From: Epiperipatus broadwayi
Lineage: Eukaryota; Onychophora; Udeonychophora; Euonychophora; Peripatidae
Assembly (NCBI GenBank): GCA_028023455.1
Contig: JAQFVV010012395.1
Span: 5,270,001 to 5,334,000, forward strand
Length of the DNA: 64,000 bases
Reading direction: 5' to 3'
Below the pieces are notes generated by a model that was not told where the DNA came from, made no database searches, and saw only the letters and a program-made list of their open reading frames with translations. How positions within the stretch are numbered: the stretch's first letter is position 1; every line of letters starts with the position of its first letter. The position numbers were made by a program, and so were the translations under genes. Positions 1 through 10,262 of the stretch are shown here, in pieces.

Positions 1-127
1 GTAACTTCCATTTTTACTATCTGACCCAGATCCTGTCCTTCCATATCAGGGCATCTGCTAGAAATGTTTGGTTATCCTTCCATGCAGGATATCTGTTAGA
101 AATATGTTTGGTTTTTTAGCGGGGGGA

Positions 128-566
128 AAAATAACAGTAGGAATATTTTATGAGATATTATGTAAAGAGAACTTATTGAAAAATGGGGTGTGATCTAAAA
201 TGTGTATTGTTTTCAAGTAAAAAGTGTATTCCAAAAAAATAAATATCAAACAGTAGAAATAGTTTACGAGATATTATTCAAAAAGAACTTTAGTAAATTG
301 TAATGTATTATTATATATTAATTATTATATTATTAAAAAATGGAGTGTGACTTAAAATGTGTATTCTTTTCAAGTAAAAAGTGTACTCAAAAAAATAAAT
401 ATCAAACAATAAGAATAATTTACGAGATATTATGCAAAGAGAACTTTAGTCAATTGTAATGTATTATTATATTAATATATATTAATTATTACATTATTGA
501 AAAAAGGGGTGTGACCTAAAATATGTATTCTTTTCAAGTAAAAAGTATACTAAAAAAAAAAGTCAA
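128..566. repeat. Tandem repeat, three units of about 105-165 bp
   Basis: Three head-to-tail copies share blocks such as GAGATATTATGCAAAGAGAAC, AATGTGTATTCTTTTCAAG and AAAAAGTGTAC. The second and third units are full length (about 160 bp); the first lacks an internal AT-rich block. No coding potential is seen. Probably a minisatellite-like local duplication. Positions 1-127 and 567-1130 are otherwise unremarkable AT-rich sequence. Confidence 0.7.
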
Positions 567-1134
567 ACAAAAATTTATTTAAGATAAAATGAATAAAAAT
601 TGTAACTAAATCAATAAACATCAAAATAAACATTTATTGTGGCACTGATTATACATATGTGTGGGAAATGATATATGATAGTGGATAGCTGAGGGTGCTT
701 GAAAATCTGTATTTAAGAAAGTATTACAAAATTGTAACAAATGAATACAATGCCACTGTAATCATGCAATAAATGAATTATCATATAAATAAAATCATCA
801 TATATCTTGCCTATTGCACTAACCATGTAGGTATATTCTCTGATTGTGGATGTGCATGTTTTTATTGTCATTGAAATGTAAATTGCCTAAAATTCTACAG
901 CATATTTATTGTTTTTCTAGTCATATTTCATTTTATAAAAATATAAGTAATAAAAAACACTATTCACTGATGGGAAAATTGATTCCTGGTGGCACGACTC
1001 ATAAACGTTATGATTCCAAGTTCAAACTCCAGTCGTGAAGAAGCCCTAGATGCAATTCCCATGCTTGTCCTGCAAGTAAAATGACTTCACTAACTTTTTT
1101 TTTTTTTAATCAATGCAGTTTCTAGATCTGAATT

Positions 1135-1450
1135 ATCACAAAAATTAGTTTCTACAAAGAGAAGACTTAGAAATACATATATCGGAGCAAGCCGCGAGAG
1201 AGTCCATATATTTTATGAATGCTAAATCTAAAAAAAAAGTGAAAAAAAAATAATTAAAAATTGCATTTCAAAAAAAAAAAAATACATACATCTTTTTGAA
1301 CAAAGAGAAGGCTCACAAATACATACATTGGCAATTGAATAATCTCAGCAGGCAGCGAGAGAGTCCATTTCAGTGGTAAAAACATTTTACGAATGCTAAT
1401 TTTAAAAAAGGAGAAAAAAAAAATCATAAAAAATGTAAATTTGATCCTGG
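1135..1450. repeat. Tandem duplication of about 155 bp
   Basis: Two adjacent copies (about 1135-1290 and 1295-1450) share CAAAGAGAAG, AAATACATA, GCGAGAGAGTCCAT and a tail containing TTTTACGAATGCTAA followed by A-rich sequence. The copies differ at many places, so the duplication is not recent. Confidence 0.6.
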
Positions 1451-1764
1451 AAAAAAAATTTATTTATCATTTTAAACATAACAAAATGGTGGATCGAATA
1501 GTCTGAGACCCGTAAGTGTAAGACATATCGATTCCGTGCAAGCTCAATTTAAAATCTAAATTTCTGAAAAGAGGCACAAAAGGAGTTTAGAATTAAACTT
1601 AAAACTTACGTTTATCACTAAGACAGACAACATCTGACTGTACCATATATACCTGCAGTAGTAAAAAACACAGTAAAATTTTACAGAAAGAATTTAAACT
1701 AGGATTTAGAACCCCTCCAAACACCAATAGGCTCATTAATAATACAAAAGATAAAAGAAACATT

Positions 1765-2085
1765 GAAGAACTCCCCCCCCCAGGTGGTATATAGAATTGT
1801 GTGCCCTCAAATGGGGTGTGATGCTGTTTATTATGGAGAAACTCGTGCCACAATTGGCAGTAGATTGGCTCAACACAAATACAAGAGCAACAACCAAAAA
1901 AGAAGGCAGTTCTGTATTTGCTGACCATCAGCAAGAGCTCAACCACAGATTTGAACCCTCCAAGACTGATATATTATGCACAGAAAGGAATGACATCAAG
2001 AGAAAAATTAAGGAAGCTTGTTTTATCATCAGTGATATCAAATCAATTAATAGAAAAGACACTTGTTTTGCCATTTCCTGAAAAT
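1765..2085 (+). pseudogene. Penelope-like element GIY-YIG endonuclease fragment, frameshifted
   Basis: Reading plus-strand frames gives VVYRIVCPQMGCDAVYYGET followed by RATIGSRLAQHKYKSNN, then after a one-frame shift SSVFADHQQELNHRF and, further on, KRKIKEACFI and INRKD. This is the layout of the GIY-YIG nuclease at the C terminus of Penelope-like retroelements: the GVVYKI/YIGET core, RL..H, the A.H....H block, the EA.I block and INR.D. No reverse transcriptase is seen upstream, so this is a 3' remnant. The frame break lies near 1880-1900. Family assignment is by motif only. Confidence 0.65.
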
Positions 2086-2089
2086 GAAT

Positions 2090-3300
2090 AGTATAGGAAA
2101 TAATTTTGCATACATTTGCATATAATAACATTAACAATATAGAGACTATGATTATGGAGCAACAAAGGCTCTGAAAGCACTTAGTCTGCAGAAATTATAA
2201 TATAAAAAAGCCTACAAATTATTATATAAAAGTTTCACTGCAACGCAGCAGCGTATTATTAATTAAAATGAAATCCTAAAAGTGCATCTAATTCAAAAAT
2301 GATCCTGAAAATGATGAGGATTTCTATGCACTTTATATTGCAAATAATAATACATGAGTTATCAACAGCTGTATTGCGAAAAATATAATTTTTTACTATG
2401 GTAGTATTTTTTCATGCTCAACTTGCAAGTAAGAAATTAAATACATGGCTGCAGGCTACAATAATTAATAATCAATGCTCTCTTTTTTGGAAGGGGGGGG
2501 GGATATGATATCATTATAAATTCTGACACATTTTTATATTGAAATTAGCAAAATTTTTAAAACAGTTGTATACCATAAAGCAAAAATTCATAGCCTTTAA
2601 ATTCTCCAGAAAAAATAAAGAAAATCATATAAGATTCATCAAGATTGTTGTAGTATTTGTTGAGTTATAAAGTAACAAACAAACAAACATTCACATTTAT
2701 ATAGTTTTAATATCCAGTTAGCCATTTTTTTTAAATAAATATTAGGATCATCTCTTTGAGTGTTACTAATGTTTTTGTTAAGACCCTATAAACTAATGGT
2801 GCAGATAATCCATATATTTTATAGCTTGATTTCAGTGACTTGGCAAGAAATTCTTTGAATTCATAAATATGTTCTTACATATTTTGTGGTTAATATTAAA
2901 TGTTTGCAGCAATAATCAAAAAGGAATTAAAATTTGTACATCAAAATTTGATTTACATAAAATGGATATAATTATAGTAATTTTCATAAGTGTATATGTA
3001 TTTACTTTTAATTAAATCATTAAATATTTTTATGTGCAGAAAAACTATTTGAGAAGGCAGTTATTTACTGTGATATCATTGGCTGATTCAATTACAATAT
3101 TTCCTTGAAATCTTTTAAACTTTAATCAAAAAGGTAATAAAATTAAATGCATAGAACTAATTAAAAATATTTTTACACATTTTTAAAATTTTACAATAAA
3201 TTATAACAATATTTTTTTTAATAAATTTAGAACAGCATTATCAATGTGTATGATAAAACATTATTCCAGTTCAAGCCTTGATTGTTTTCACTATTATCTA
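2090..3300. other. AT-rich non-coding stretch
   Basis: I see no supported gene, RNA or clear repeat here; it is probably intron or intergenic sequence upstream of the exon at about 3309. Confidence 0.5.
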
Positions 3301-3308
3301 TTTCTAGC

Positions 3309-3421
3309 CTAAGCAAGAATTTGAAAGAAGACTAGAAGAAAAGGAACAGGAAGTAGATATGCTTAAAGAAGAAATTTCTGCATTGCAATATGAAAATGAA
3401 GTTCTTAAAAACAGATTAAAG
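3309..3421 (+). CDS. Internal exon of an unidentified coiled-coil protein
   Basis: An acceptor-like tract ends in TTTCTAG and a donor reads AAAGTAAGT. Between them one open frame encodes PKQEFERRLEEKEQEVDMLK followed by a block containing EISALQYENEVLKNRL. Glu, Lys and Leu are spaced in heptads, as in an alpha-helical coiled coil or leucine zipper. The 5' edge is ambiguous because AAG six bases further in could also be the acceptor. The exon ends in phase 2. I do not recognise the protein. Candidate following acceptors (for example near 12328 or 16390) would give short tails but are not supported. This gene runs opposite to the ECI2-like gene, so the two would be convergent. Confidence 0.55.
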
Positions 3422-4289
3422 TAAGTAAAAAAAAATTTTTTTGTAATTATAGAGTACAATGGTTTTTATGCAGCATTATTTCAAAATACAATTTCATTTC
3501 CAGAAATTACTGCTATATGATGCTAAGTATATATAATTTTTAATTGGTGTGGATTTATTATTTCATAAATATTGATTCCTCTTGGCTTATAATGTTTTAT
3601 ATTGCAGAAATCTTACTCTTTTGGATTCTAGAACAAATTATTTGCTAGCACTTGATAATCATTGGACATAAAGATTATGAGAATGTTTGCACTGCCACCT
3701 AGTGCCCAAAGATTCTTAATAGCTTATGGAGACATGGATAGAGAGAATAATTTAATGAATTGTATAAAATACAATCAATCCAAACAAAACATGTTATAAC
3801 TGCTTATTAATTTTCAAATTAGAAATAATTAGTTTTTAATTTTAATCAGCCAGATAGTGAGCATAAAAGATGGTAAAAAGAAAACATTATCTTTGTTTTT
3901 CCAACTCGTATATTTAAAAATCTTATATAGTTTATGTAACTCTTTCATCTAATTTCTAATGATGAACTATATTTTACAGCCAATTTATGTATGTAATGTT
4001 AAATAATAAGTGCATTTAACAGTAAGTAGTGTTCGTTAGTATGCAGTATTATGCTGCTATCAAGAAATCAAAAATTAACAATACATACATCTGTTTATAG
4101 AATTTTCTATATATTGTATATACTGCAATTACAGTACCATTTGAACTAATGGAAATATAGTTTCTCAACATAGATAAAGACACTGTAGTTCTTGAGCATT
4201 CCTTTACTTTTTAAGACTCTTTACAATTTTTATAAATACTTTTTTTTTCTACAACTTAAACATTAATATATCCTTTTATTTTTCAGTTT

Positions 4290-5316
4290 GTTTATCAAAA
4301 ACATTAACCCAGTGGACATCAGGTGGCAGTGCAATCAATTTTTACCATTATTTAAATGAAGCAAAGAAAAGAAAGGGATTGATAAAGAAATTAACAGTAT
4401 TCTCATATAATAAACATGATGTAGCTAGGATTGTATGGAAAGGAGTGGCAATAGCAGCGTTAACATATGGTAACGATGTGTTATGGGTTAGTAAAGAGGT
4501 ATTTGATTATTTAAAAAAATACAGAGAAGTATGAAGACATGCATTAGATGCAGAAGTGTGGATGGCAAAGGAGGCAATTCAAGAAGAAATGTAATGGTCA
4601 AGTTTTTATATGAGAGATGCAAAAAGCAAAATGAAAATATTTGGTAGATTGCAGTTTATGGATAATAAAAGAATAGCCAAAATAGTATTTAATTGGGTTA
4701 TGAATAAAGGACAGGCAACAAGATGGGTGAGAAAGATAATGAGATATGCAGAAGATTTGGATAAAGACTTTATGTTAGTATACTTATACAAAAGGTGGGA
4801 TGATTGTGTTAGGAGAATTGTTGAATGTTATAGTGTTAAGGAATGGGATAGAAGAATAGATGCATTAATAAAGAATAGGGAGTTGGAGAGATGGAAAACT
4901 AGTATGGAGAGTAAAAAGAGTTTAAATATTTATAGAAGTAAACAGAATATTGGAGAGTTAATTTATGATAATAGCAAGGAAAGTAGTTTACAGTATAAGG
5001 TTCGAGTGGGATCTTTAACAACAAGGGAATATACACATAAATGGAAAAATATGGGTGATTTAATCTGCAAGTTGTGTAAGGAAGGCATAGAAAATATTAG
5101 GCATCTGGTAATTGAATGTAAATGCTTGAAAGCAGAAAGGGTACAAATAATGAAGTTGCGGAAGAATAAATATAAACAAAGTGATTGTACAGAAAGTGGT
5201 TTATTGGTTTTTATGCTGGGTTTGGGAAAAGTCAAAGAGGATTTAGATATAAAGGCCATGGAGACAAAGATTATGTTGTGGAAATGGGATGGAGCACGGT
5301 ATGGGAAAACTTAGGG
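4290..5316 (+). pseudogene. Non-LTR retrotransposon ORF2 C-terminal remnant
   Basis: One plus-strand frame is readable across the region, with in-frame stops at 4532-4534 and 4592-4594; the longest open part is 4610-5314. The C-terminal part contains a C-x2-C-x8-H-x4-C knuckle (CKLCKEGIENIRHLVIEC), the arrangement found after the reverse transcriptase in several non-LTR clades. Upstream blocks such as ALTYGNDVLW and IAKIVFNWVMNKGQATRW look like the post-RT region. Clade is not assigned. The copy is 5' truncated and inactive. Confidence 0.6.
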
Positions 5317-5535
5317 TGAGGAATGGAAAGGGAAGTCAAAGTGGCTATCAGGTTTCTCTAGGCATAGTTGCTGAGAGATCCTGACTCCATATAAGAAGTC
5401 AAATTCTAAAAAAAGTGACTCATATTTATTATGCTATTTAAGATAATGACCTGAAAATTTTATAAACATTGAAATTTTGAACCCAAGCTATCTACTTGTT
5501 TAGTTTTATATATCTGTATCGAGTCCAGAATACTA
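5317..5535. other. Short AT-rich spacer
   Basis: This stretch lies between the non-LTR remnant and the pogo-like element. Nothing recognised. Confidence 0.4.
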
Positions 5536-5537
5536 TA

Positions 5538-6789
5538 CACCTTTACTCCGCTTAGTGATTGGCTACTTAGCGATATTTCACAATAGCGATCATCATCAAT
5601 TTGTACCCACTACTTCACTATAGTGATCGGGAAAAAAAACATTTTGGCAGCCATCTTGAATTTTGCGTCACTGATGACATCAGAGAATAGATATTTTAAA
5701 TTCATTAAAAGTACATTACTGTAATTATATAGCACATACAATATTTTATTCATAAAACACAATGTTGAATATAGAACTCATGAACTTAAAATATATATAA
5801 TTACTGAATCTATAATACTGTATACATATAAGTGTTGAATGTCTTTAGAAAAATTAAACTTTATTTAAATATAATGTATAGTACTTGGATTATTTAAATA
5901 AAGTTTAATTTTTCTAGACATTCAACACTTATATTAGATGATGAAAACAGTACAACTAAAATACCATCATCACAAACTTTCAGGAAAACACTAAATACTA
6001 ATATTAAATTGCGTGTGTGTGTTCCTTAATTACGTACACCCAAGTGGTTTCAAATCAAAAGAAAAATTTTTTTTTTAAAAAAAAAAAAAGAAAGATTGCA
6101 TTTAAAATAAGTGTTAATAAATAATCTTTCTACACTAACCGGGGGGCACTATTACATTACTAAAAATATACAGTAAGAAAAATAAACTTAACGTATGTTT
6201 TAGAAAATTAGAACAGATTTTTTTTCTTTTAAAATTTGATTTTTTTTTTTAAAGTTGACTGATTTACGATACGCATTAAGCCTTTTGTTACTCTGGAGTC
6301 TTTATGTTCAATTAAATAATTTATTAATTAAACATTGTTTGTTAATTTGAATAATTTCACATAAGTAATAAACATAAATGTACAGTAATATGTACTGTAA
6401 TACAAATTTTAAAAAAATGCACTTGAGTATGGATTTTTTCATTATGATGAAAAACTTCTGCAGAAGAATATAAAAACTCTTAAATTCAAATTTAGTTTCA
6501 CTTTCTCTTTCTTTTTGCTGTGCTGTACTTTTTAAACAATGAAAATATGCATTTTTTCCCCTAATGATATAAAACTTTTCTTTTTAGATATTGTATTTAG
6601 TCATCATTGCCATGGAAAAATCAAGAAAATCTTTGAGCTTGGAAACCAATGTGGATATTTTACGACTACTGGAACCGACCAATTTTTTTCCCATAGACCC
6701 CCATTATAAATATGTATTCTGTATACGATATTCTTGCTTAACGATGAGTTTTGGAGGACCAATTGCCATCGCTAAGTGGGGTAAAGGTG
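5538..6789 (+). mobile_element. Deleted pogo/Tigger-type DNA transposon
   Basis: Imperfect terminal inverted repeats of about 27 bp (left CACCTTTACTCCGCTTAG, right end its near complement) are flanked by TA on both sides, as expected for Tc1/mariner-pogo insertions. Near both ends the word TTAGCGAT and its variants recur, as transposase-binding subterminal repeats would. Near the right end is a plus-strand fragment (6600-6670) reading AMEKSRKSLSLETNVDILRL, which matches the start of a CENP-B/pogo N-terminal helix-turn-helix. The rest of the transposase is deleted. A foldback F1 fragment is nested at about 5825-5990. Confidence 0.65.
5825..5990. repeat. Foldback repeat F1, copy nested in the pogo element
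   Basis: The inverted arms read TGTTGAATGTCTTTAGAAAA on the left and the complement (TTTCTAGACATTCAACA) on the right. The right side runs on into CCATCATCACAAACTTTCAGG, which matches the outer end of the F1 copy at 52812-53186. No hammerhead core is visible in this shortened copy, and a target duplication is unclear. Confidence 0.6.
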
Positions 6790-6829
6790 TATATTTTAAT
6801 AACATCAATTACGAGTTAACTTTATAGTT

Positions 6830-7478
6830 TTTAGATCATTTGGAGAGCTTAATTATAAAATTCAAAGGTGTCCATTCTTTTTTTAATAATTTTCTTTTCC
6901 TGAATTTCAAGTCTATGATTTTTGCACATTTGTTACAAATTTAAAGTAACAATTTTTACACATGATGAATATTTAAGATCAATTGATGATGATATAGTTA
7001 CTGCTAAATTTTCTCATCATAGAAGAGTCCCATATAATTTCTTCATTACCTCCAGGAAAAGGAACATCATATAACACTCTTATTTTTAACTCATTAAATC
7101 TGTATTTGGTTTACTCAATAAAAAATTCAAATTTTTATACAGAGACTAATAATGGACATAAAAGCTTTTAATTTATTTCTCCTCATTAAATCAAACATTT
7201 TAGTGCAATATATGATAATTATATTGAAATTTTGATAATGAATTAAAGCCTTGCAAGATTTTAATATACTTTTACCATTTTTTTTTTGTATGAAATATAT
7301 TAAAATTTATAATAGAATTAGTTAAGAAATTTTTTATGAATAATTTTTATTTTTGTCTATCATTTTATTTAACTACTGAAAGTTTTAATTATAAATTTAT
7401 TTAACGCACATTGATTGTGGTTAAGACCTGTAGAGGTCCCTACCTTCGCATTTTCAAACGTACATGCTTGAGATTTAT
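6830..7478. other. AT-rich stretch, nothing recognised
   Basis: No gene, RNA or bounded repeat could be supported here. Confidence 0.4.
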
Positions 7479-7633
7479 TGCCTTAGTAAATATTATTACT
7501 GGAAGTTTGTAATGATGGCATATTTGCAGTTATATGTTGAACTATTTCATTCATCTAATTGAATTGTTAAGTGTTTTTAAAATATTTAAACTTTATTTAT
7601 ATCTTTCCAAATATATTCACCTGTTATAACATA

Positions 7634-7929
7634 TGCTTACTCATAACTATTAGTAAACAGGCAAAACTCTCCATACAGTAGTGTCATTCAGTGCAAGCCA
7701 AAGTAATTAATGGATGCTAGAAGGCATATGCATAAAATCCCCATCTAGGTGCAGTGCTGTCAGATCCAAGACTCTTCACTGAAGAAGGCCACAAGCCGAA
7801 ATTAGTCTGGGGATATTGGATGAGTAGGCACTAGATGGGGATTTTATGCACAAGCTTTCTGGCATCCATTGATTACTCTGGCTTGCACTGAGTGGCACTA
7901 CTGTATGGAGAGTTTTGCCTGTTTAGTAA
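7634..7929 (+). mobile_element. Foldback element F2, copy 1, with hammerhead-like core
   Basis: The arms start AAACAGGCAAAACTCTCC and end in the complement, with the variable tail on the left. The insertion is flanked by a 13-bp direct duplication, CTGTTATAACATA, at 7621-7633 and 7930-7942. The internal core has CTGAAGA and GAAATTAGTC. It lies inside the left LTR-like flank of the Penelope-like element. Confidence 0.75.
7764..7821 (+). ncRNA. Hammerhead-like ribozyme motif (F2 copy 1)
   Basis: The order is ATCCAA (outer stem I), CTGAAGA at 7779-7785, a small hairpin GGC-CACAA-GCC, then GAAAT, TAGTC and TGGGGATATTGGAT closing stem I. The outer pair ATCCAA/TTGGAT is perfect; the inner helix contains a mismatch in this copy. 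Stem III is a palindromic tetranucleotide-size element. The copy is probably degenerate and activity is not implied. Confidence 0.5.
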
Positions 7930-9907
7930 CTGTTATAACATACTGGTTAGTATAGAATGTTTCAAGGAATAATATTCTCTCCGAATGTTGGTAGCTTCAC
8001 CATCTAGGCTGATTTGTCAAAGGCAATAATAGAAATTTTATATACTTAATTATGAATATTGTTCTCATTTTTCCTTTTAAAAACAAGGAATGATTTTCAA
8101 ACATTGTAGATTATCATACTATGTTGAATTACGAGATTATTTGTCATTGCCATGTGAATAGTTTTATTAAATTTTCCTCTGCCCTTTTATTCTTGTTTTC
8201 CCAATTGAACATATATTCACTAATGTAAATATAGTTTGTTGCTTCGGAAATGTCTTTTTCTCTCTAATCATTATTTTTTGATGGGAATAATACATTTTAC
8301 TGTTATATCATTCTACATTCACTTAGTATTTTGTAGATGTTGTTTTACAGTATTTTAAATTTTCTAGCAGTTAGGATTTCTTGCTGTGTGTTATGGCTTT
8401 GGAAAGCTGCTCTGATATTATGTCGATTGCAGATTTTCTTTGGTTCACCCGTCATCCTTGATATGTACGAATGCATTATGATGCCTTTCATTGTTTTTAT
8501 TGTCTATTTAAAATTTTTTTAATGATAACTGATAGATAACCATTCTTTACAAGATTTGTTTTATATTGGATTTTTCTTTTTCCCAGTCACTGATTTCTGA
8601 ACAAGTTTGTTTTGTAATGATAATTAAATTTCATATTTTGGGATTTTAGAATATTTATAAAGTGTTTTATCATATGGCTAAACCAGATTATTTACGATTG
8701 CTGTAAATATTGCTAACTGGTATAGCAGTGGTGAACCAATAGCCATACTTTAAAATTTGTTAGAAGAATTCTGTGTTGTACTAAAAGATGTTAAGAGTTA
8801 TATTCTGCTATTAATGAGTTATTCTGGATTGTTTTGTCTTCATTTAATCTTACAATTGAAAATGCTTCATGAATGGGTACATTTGTGAATAAACTTTCCG
8901 CATCATCAGTTCATTGTTTTTATTTCAGTCCACAAAATGCTTAGAATCCCTTACAAAGGATTATGCCTTACATGCCAAAAGACTAAAACGTTTGGAAACA
9001 AATCTCAATATAGTGAATTTCTAGAACTAGCAATAGATCTTAATAGAACGTGATCGTTATGGATTTTAGATAGATCTCAAAGAAGTGGAATTATCTGCAA
9101 TGCTCTCTGAGTAATGCTTGCAGTTTTGTTTCTGCAACTTGTATAGGATTTTTTCGTCCTCTTCTTATTTTATTATAATCAGTAGTACCCATTATAACTT
9201 GTAGCATTACCTTTGCCATCAGTGAAAGTGATTACAAGTTTGTCTCTAGTTTGAAATATTTAATAGTTTCCCTCTCAACATAAGAATGGGAATCTGTATA
9301 GTTATAGAACGTTCATTGCTATAAGACTGTTTGTGATAGTTATCTCTGATATTCCATTGGATGTATTCTTGAGAATTTATTCTGTTAGATTCGTGAGCTT
9401 TATCAATGTCAAAGAGTCTAACAATCATAAATATTGGTAGTACAGCATTTCCAAATAATAGTTGAAATATTATCGTTTTTTCATCAGTTGAGAATTGAAC
9501 CAGCATCCAATCCATCTACATCTTTTTTTAACCAACATTTCAAAATTAAGTTGTTTGTTGATTTTTAATTACCACCAAATACTTCATTTGAATGTAAGAA
9601 GTAAAAAAAGATACTATTTTGTAAATTACAAGTGAAGAAGATATTATAAATTATCTTTAAAAAAAAGATACTGCATATGTAAATAAAAATTTGATAATTT
9701 ACCTAAAAGTAATTGCTGCCAAAAATAAATTGTCATGAGATTCTCTGAATTATAAAGACCATTTGCCTTATACTTATATAAATACCATTTGGTTGTTTGT
9801 CTGAAAGTTTGTGATGATAGCATTTTAATTGTATTCCATCATCTAGTTATATCTTATTAATGCACTCAAAATGTACAACTATTAACAGTTGAATATATTT
9901 GAAAGTT

Positions 9908-10216
9908 AAACCACTAAACATCACATGATCACTATTTCTTAGGCTAGTACATAACTGTTATTAAAACAGGCAAAACTCTCCATACAGTAGTGCCACTGAG
10001 TGCCAACTAGAGTAATCAATGGATGCCTAAGATCTAGGTGCAGTGCTCTCAGATCCAAAGCTCCTCACTGACGAAGGCCACAAGCCAGAAATTAGTTTGG
10101 GGATATTGGATGAGTAGGCACTGGATGGTAATTTTATGCCCAAGCCTTTCTGGCATCCATTGATTACTCTGGTTGGCACTGAGTGGCACTACTGTATGGA
10201 GAGTTTGCCTGTTTTA
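9908..10216 (+). mobile_element. Foldback element F2, copy 2
   Basis: The copy begins AAACCACTAAACATCACATG and ends GTTTGCCTGTTTTA. It is flanked by a 13-bp duplication, ATATTTGAAAGTT, at 9895-9907 and 10217-10229. The arms are inverted copies of each other and the hammerhead-like core is on the plus strand. It is inserted in the right LTR-like flank of the Penelope-like element. Confidence 0.8.
10053..10111 (+). ncRNA. Hammerhead-like ribozyme motif (F2 copy 2)
   Basis: Stem I pairs TCCTCA with TGGGGA and, beyond a small internal loop, ATCCAA with TTGGAT. The core boxes are CTGACGA (10068-10074) and GAAAT (10088-10092). Stem II pairs GGC with GCC around CACAA. Stem III is the palindrome-like ATTAGT. 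Position 10.1/11.1 is A-A instead of the usual G-C, so this would be a weak or altered ribozyme. Confidence 0.6.
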
Positions 10217-10262
10217 ATATTTGAAAGTTTAAATAAAGTTTGAATTTTTCTAAAAAAAATTA

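Larger units (their letters stand above)
7480..10262 (-). mobile_element. Decayed Penelope-like retroelement with LTR-like flanks
   Basis: Minus-strand frames give an ordered series of Penelope reverse transcriptase blocks: TNLVITF..GKGNAT near 9240-9205 (family KADKGNA block), ESLFTNVPIHEAFSIV near 8905-8840 (family VSLFTN-P block), AIGSPL near 8745-8728 (family MGSPLSP block) and ICNRHNIRAAF near 8440-8400 (the block before the GIY-YIG domain). Several frameshifts and stops separate them. Similar F1-type sequences flank the coding remnant in direct orientation (about 7499-7633 and 9802-9907), containing GTTTGTGATGAT and a CATCATCTA word, as the pseudo-LTRs of this class do. Both flanks were later hit by F2 insertions. 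Confidence 0.6.

Noticed and set aside
1599-1946. Minus-strand 115-codon open frame
   Set aside because: It is antisense to the GIY-YIG fragment and contains low-complexity Gly/Ser/Leu runs from homopolymers.
9246-9515. Minus-strand 89-codon open frame as a separate gene
   Set aside because: Neighbouring frames give Penelope reverse transcriptase blocks in order, so this is part of that decayed element.
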